A stretch of DNA of 64,000 nt from Terriglobia bacterium. Lineage in GTDB: Bacteria; Acidobacteriota; Terriglobia; Terriglobales; Acidobacteriaceae. The DNA is taken from the NCBI GenBank assembly GCA_020072645.1, contig JAIQGK010000004.1, positions 272,117-336,116 on the forward strand, read 5' to 3'. The notes under the pieces were generated by a model. That model did not search any database. It was not told the DNA's origin and saw only the letters and a list, made by a program, of their open reading frames with translations. This document shows positions 61,154 through 64,000 of the stretch, in pieces (the first letter of the stretch is position 1; every line of letters starts with the position of its first letter). The position numbers and the translations under genes were made by a program.

Positions 61154-61750
61154 ATGGCCAACTCGATGTCCGACGAAGAACTTATGGCCCAGGTACGCAG
61201 TGGCGTTGGCGAGATGCTGGGCGTGTTATTTGAGCGCTATCACGTGCCTTTATTCAATTTTTACTTGAAGTTAACGGGAGAGAGAACGGTGAGTGAAGAC
61301 CTGGTGCAGGAAGTCTTCTTCCGGATACTCAAGTATAGGCACAGCTATCGACCGGAAACGGCATTCCGGGCATGGATGTACCAGATTGCCCGCAACGCAC
61401 GCGTTGACTTGCTGCGTAAGCGCCGGCCAGAAACGGCATTCGAGCCTGAGATGGCTCCGGCTATCGCGCCTGTGGATACGGCCCAGCAAAGCCAGGAGGC
61501 ATTGTTGCTCCACAGCGCGCTCATGCAGATATCGGAAGACAAGCGCGAAGTTCTGGTCCTGAGCCGCTTCCAGGACCTTAAGTATGAAGAGATTGCTCAA
61601 CTGCTCGGTTGCGAAGTCGCCACAGTGAAAACCCGAGTCCATCGCGCGCTGCAGGACTTGAAGGAAATATTTCAACAGCTTGAAAGCGGTAAAGCTTTAC
61701 GCGGCAAGGGACGGCAGGGAAGATGGCCTGCGCCCGGGAGTGTGCAATGA
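61154..61750 (+). CDS. ECF RNA polymerase sigma factor (RpoE-like)
   Basis: The 198-residue protein has region 2 (LFERYHVPLFNFYLKLTGER, VSEDLVQEVFFRILKYRHSY, FRAWMYQIARNARVDLLRKR) and region 4 (LVLSRFQDLKYEEIAQLLGC, VATVKTRVHRALQDLKEIFQ). The stop overlaps the start of a zinc anti-sigma gene (ATGA), giving the classical coupled pair. Two DUF4097 genes follow. No ribosome site is obvious near the ATG at 61154; ATG at 61166 is also possible. Confidence 0.93.
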   Translation: MANSMSDEELMAQVRSGVGEMLGVLFERYHVPLFNFYLKLTGERTVSEDLVQEVFFRILKYRHSYRPETAFRAWMYQIARNARVDLLRKRRPETAFEPEMAPAIAPVDTAQQSQEALLLHSALMQISEDKREVLVLSRFQDLKYEEIAQLLGCEVATVKTRVHRALQDLKEIFQQLESGKALRGKGRQGRWPAPGSVQ

Positions 61751-62565
61751 ACTGCGACGAAATTGGCGAACTTTTACCGGATTATCTGCAAGGCAGGCTC
61801 GACCCTGAGCATACGGGGGTGGTGGAAAAGCACCTGGCGGAGTGCGCCGAGTGCGGCCAAGAAGCTGCTTTGTGGCAGAAATTAGCCCAGTTGCCGGAAG
61901 AGCAGCCCAGTCCAGCGCTGGAATCGCGCTTTAAAGCGATGCTTGAGAGTTATCAGGAAGGTCGCTGGGAACGAAGCAGCTTGGCGGCGGAAAAGACAAA
62001 GGCTCCTGCCCCGATGTTGTGGGGGCTGGGCAACTGGAGACAACTGCCGGCAGCGGGGATTGTTTGGGCCTGCCTTTTTCTGGCATGCGGATATTTTATC
62101 GGCAAACATGCAGATCATGGCGCGAACCCAGAAGTACAGAAACAGCTGGCAGATCTGCAAGGCGAACTTGCCGCGACACGGCAGACGGTTGCGCTCTCAA
62201 TGTTGCAGCAGCAGTCCGCCAGCCAGCGCCTGGAAGGCGTGAGCTGGACTACCCGTCTGCCTGAACCCGACCAGAAGGTGATGGGCGCATTAATGCACAC
62301 CGTGCGCTTTGACAATAACGTGGACGTGCGTCTGGCCGCTCTGGATGCGCTGAGCCGCTATGCTGACCGGCCCGAGGTTCGTCGCGATCTGGCGGATGTG
62401 CTCCAGACCACGCAGTCGCCCATGGTGCAGGTGGCATTAATCGACCTGTTGGTGGACTTGCATGACAAGAGCGCAATGCCGCAACTCAGAAGAGTTCAGC
62501 AGGACCCGAACGTAAATCCCACGGTAAAGAAACGCGTGGATTGGGGAATCCAGCAGTTGAACTAG
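61747..62565 (+). CDS. Zinc-finger (ZAS) anti-sigma factor with HEAT-like C-terminus
   Basis: The ATG at 61747 overlaps the sigma stop by 4 bp. The 272-residue protein begins MNCDEIGELLPDYLQGRLDP and has the ZAS motif HLAECAEC (H-x3-C-x2-C). A single membrane helix follows (~106-125, GIVWACLFLACGYFIG), then a predicted coiled coil (EVQKQLADLQGELAATRQTV). A periplasmic region of HEAT-like helical repeats follows (VDVRLAALDALSRYADRPEV, VQVALIDLLVDLHDKSAMPQ). It should hold the sigma factor at the membrane and release it on an envelope signal; the HEAT repeats may be the sensor. Confidence 0.88.
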   Translation: MNCDEIGELLPDYLQGRLDPEHTGVVEKHLAECAECGQEAALWQKLAQLPEEQPSPALESRFKAMLESYQEGRWERSSLAAEKTKAPAPMLWGLGNWRQLPAAGIVWACLFLACGYFIGKHADHGANPEVQKQLADLQGELAATRQTVALSMLQQQSASQRLEGVSWTTRLPEPDQKVMGALMHTVRFDNNVDVRLAALDALSRYADRPEVRRDLADVLQTTQSPMVQVALIDLLVDLHDKSAMPQLRRVQQDPNVNPTVKKRVDWGIQQLN

Positions 62566-62624
62566 CTTTTATCCCGAGCGTAGCGAAAGATCGCTCTAGC
62601 TAAAAAGGATTGGAGGGAACCGTG

Positions 62625-63536
62625 ATGAAACAGAAATTCCTTGCATTCATTTTGATGTATTCCGTTGGTTTGCTGTTCCTGCCTGCATTCGCCAGTGTGC
62701 TCCATGCATCTGGCGACGATGATGACTCTGATTCAAGCATGCGCCTCGAGGAGAAGGAGACGATTCGCAAGACCTTCAATCTTACCGCCGCCCACAAGAT
62801 CCTGGAGATCGATAACATCTTTGGTTCGATTGAAGTGACAGGCGGACAGAGTGATCAGGTCCAACTGGTGGTCAATAAGACAATCTCTGCCGAGTCCAAA
62901 GACCGCATGGACGCTGCAAAGAAAGAAGTCACTCTGGACATTACGGATCAGCCGGATTTCTTAAAGCTCTACGTCAACGGGCCTTTCCGCTGCAAGTGTG
63001 AGAACGGCAATGATGGATGCACAAACTGGCACGGCGATCGCGGTTACAAAGTGAAGATGGATTTCCAGCTTCAGGTGCCGCGAAACATTGAAGTCAAGCT
63101 AAAGACAGTTAACTCAGGCCACGTCAATGTGCAGGATGTAACCGGCGATTTTTCCGTCCACAACGTGAATGGCGGCATTGATATGAAAAATGTCGCGGGC
63201 TCGGGCGTGGCGAAGACGGTCAATGGCCCCGTGAAGGTTTCATTCCGCGAAAACCCACGCGAAAAATCGGATTTTGCCACCATCAATGGCAACGTGGAAC
63301 TCTATTTCGTCCGCGGGCTATCGGGCGACTTCCGTTTTAAGACCATGAACGGCGCAGTCTATAGCGATTTTGAAATGACATCACTGCCGGCGCAGCCGGT
63401 AAGCAGTGAACGATATGGGAGCAAGTTTGTGTTCAGGTCAGACCGATTTACCGGAGGCCGCGTCGGCTCCGGCGGGCCAGAAATAAAAGCAGAAAATTTA
63501 AATGGCGACATACGCGTTCTTGAGCGCCATGAATAA
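62625..63536 (+). CDS. Exported DUF4097 (adhesin-like beta-repeat) protein
   Basis: GGAGGG precedes the ATG at 62625; the upstream TTG start is rejected. A signal peptide (MKQKFLAFILMYSVGLLFLP) leads into an Asp/Ser-rich segment (GDDDDSDSS) and a DUF4097 beta-helix-like domain. That domain is built of short strands: LEIDNIFGSIEVTGGQSDQV, VKLKTVNSGHVNVQDVTGDF, SVHNVNGGIDMKNVAG, FATINGNVELYF and FRFKTMNGAVYSDFEM. A CKCENGNDGC cysteine cluster near residue 123-132 is unusual and might bind metal or form disulfides. DUF4097 proteins are often co-transcribed with ECF/anti-sigma pairs, as here; their function is unknown. Confidence 0.85.
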   Translation: MKQKFLAFILMYSVGLLFLPAFASVLHASGDDDDSDSSMRLEEKETIRKTFNLTAAHKILEIDNIFGSIEVTGGQSDQVQLVVNKTISAESKDRMDAAKKEVTLDITDQPDFLKLYVNGPFRCKCENGNDGCTNWHGDRGYKVKMDFQLQVPRNIEVKLKTVNSGHVNVQDVTGDFSVHNVNGGIDMKNVAGSGVAKTVNGPVKVSFRENPREKSDFATINGNVELYFVRGLSGDFRFKTMNGAVYSDFEMTSLPAQPVSSERYGSKFVFRSDRFTGGRVGSGGPEIKAENLNGDIRVLERHE

Positions 63537-63554
63537 GCCAAGGAAAACTACCAT

Positions 63555-64000
63555 ATGAACTATTACTTTAAGTCTCATAAACGCATTATTTCGATCGCAG
63601 CCGCCGCCCTGTTCGCTTTGGCGCAGCCAATGTGGGCGCAGAATGATAATAAAGTAACTGTCCCCCTTACTGATCCGTCGCGTCCTGTGACGCTTCGTGC
63701 TCACCTGGTGAGCGGCAGCATCACCGTAAAAGGCGCAGACGTAAAAGAGGTGGTGGTGGAAGCGAAAGCGCGCGGAGACGAGGCACACACTGGCGGACGG
63801 GCTGAAGGCATGAAGCGTATTCCCATGACTTCTACCGGCCTGAACATTGAAGCGGAAAACAACAATGTGCGGGTGAGCACCGATTCCTATCAGCGGACGG
63901 TCGATCTGACGATCACCGTTCCAACCCATACCTCGGTTTCTTTGCATTCCGTGAACGATGGCAACATTGTGGTGAGCGGAGTTGATGGGGACCTTGATGT
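63555..64000 (+). CDS. Second DUF4097 protein, 3' end outside window
   Basis: An ATG at 63555 opens a frame that runs to the window edge (~148 residues). It has a signal peptide (HKRIISIAAAALFALAQPMW, cut near WAQND). A beta-rich domain in the DUF4097 style follows: PLTDPSRPVTLRAHLVSGSI, TVKGADVKEVVVEAKA, LNIEAENNNVRVST, LTITVPTHTSVSLHSVNDGN and IVVSGVDGD. It starts 18 bp after the previous DUF4097 gene and is the fourth gene of the ECF operon. The two DUF4097 proteins may form a pair. Confidence 0.85.
   Translation, partial: MNYYFKSHKRIISIAAAALFALAQPMWAQNDNKVTVPLTDPSRPVTLRAHLVSGSITVKGADVKEVVVEAKARGDEAHTGGRAEGMKRIPMTSTGLNIEAENNNVRVSTDSYQRTVDLTITVPTHTSVSLHSVNDGNIVVSGVDGDLD

Overview
The window looks like a chromosomal segment from an Acidobacteriota bacterium, probably of the Terriglobia/Koribacter type. 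That assignment is inferred from the gene set and not proven: a DUF2911-TPR protein, a homing-endonuclease-associated-repeat protein, form II CO-dehydrogenase-like genes, an aerobic dicarboxylic/fatty-acid CoA gene set, a bacterial GH47 mannosidase, many ECF/anti-sigma and DUF4097 genes, and intergenic spacers packed with short dispersed repeats. The cell is Gram-negative, since there are TamA/BamA, TamB, outer-membrane beta-barrel and OmpA-type proteins. I found no rRNA, tRNA, transposase, integrase or CRISPR array.

Layout. 0-8.2 kb: a partial PuuD-like membrane protein, an arsR-arsM arsenic detoxification pair with an apparently leaderless arsR, a secreted GH47 mannosidase, a DUF1203 gene broken by an 11-bp tandem duplication, DUF2911-TPR, OsmC, a half-size ClpC-like ATPase and a HAD phosphatase. 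8.3-14.6 kb: an outer-membrane barrel, a REC-RsbRD_N regulator, a minus-strand MaoC / acyl-CoA dehydrogenase / CoA-ester lyase cluster, an M20 peptidase and two small proteins. 14.9-21.9 kb: a TamA-TamB-like envelope assembly pair. 22.1-25.75 kb: three genes overlapping by ATGA junctions that form an ABC three-component (ABC-3C) conflict system, made of a predicted nuclease-type effector, a small middle component and a Rad50-like ATPase with a CPVC zinc hook. This is the strongest candidate for an under-characterised system here.

26-33 kb: nicotinamide phosphoribosyltransferase, then a form II CoxS-CoxL-CoxM-CoxG molybdenum hydroxylase cluster whose spacers are full of dispersed repeats. 33-38 kb: a repeat-rich, gene-poor stretch with a frameshifted homing-endonuclease-associated-repeat gene, a secreted bulb-lectin protein with four Cys/PxGW repeats, and an orphan PD-(D/E)XK-like protein. 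38-46.4 kb: aquaporin, a membrane diguanylate cyclase, and a sensor kinase with a periplasmic ABC-substrate-binding-like sensor followed by a NarL-type regulator and two REC-only regulators, then an ECF sigma factor.

46.6-56.4 kb: a PEGA/OmpA envelope protein, an 11-copy 14-bp tandem repeat, a small membrane protein, a 2,4-dienoyl-CoA-reductase-like SDR, a short CoA transferase, an active/inactive M16 peptidase pair and an Xaa-Pro aminopeptidase. 56.5-64 kb: icd-mdh (TCA cycle), two tandem cyclophilins, and an ECF sigma / zinc anti-sigma / DUF4097 / DUF4097 envelope-stress-like operon running off the window end.

The genes fit an aerobic soil heterotroph that oxidises organic acids (CoA cluster, TCA pair) and possibly trace CO or other small substrates, with heavy investment in envelope assembly, secreted peptidases and signalling. 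Start sites were chosen from Shine-Dalgarno spacing, signal-peptide position and neighbour overlap. Family names are recognised from sequence motifs only; no database search was run.
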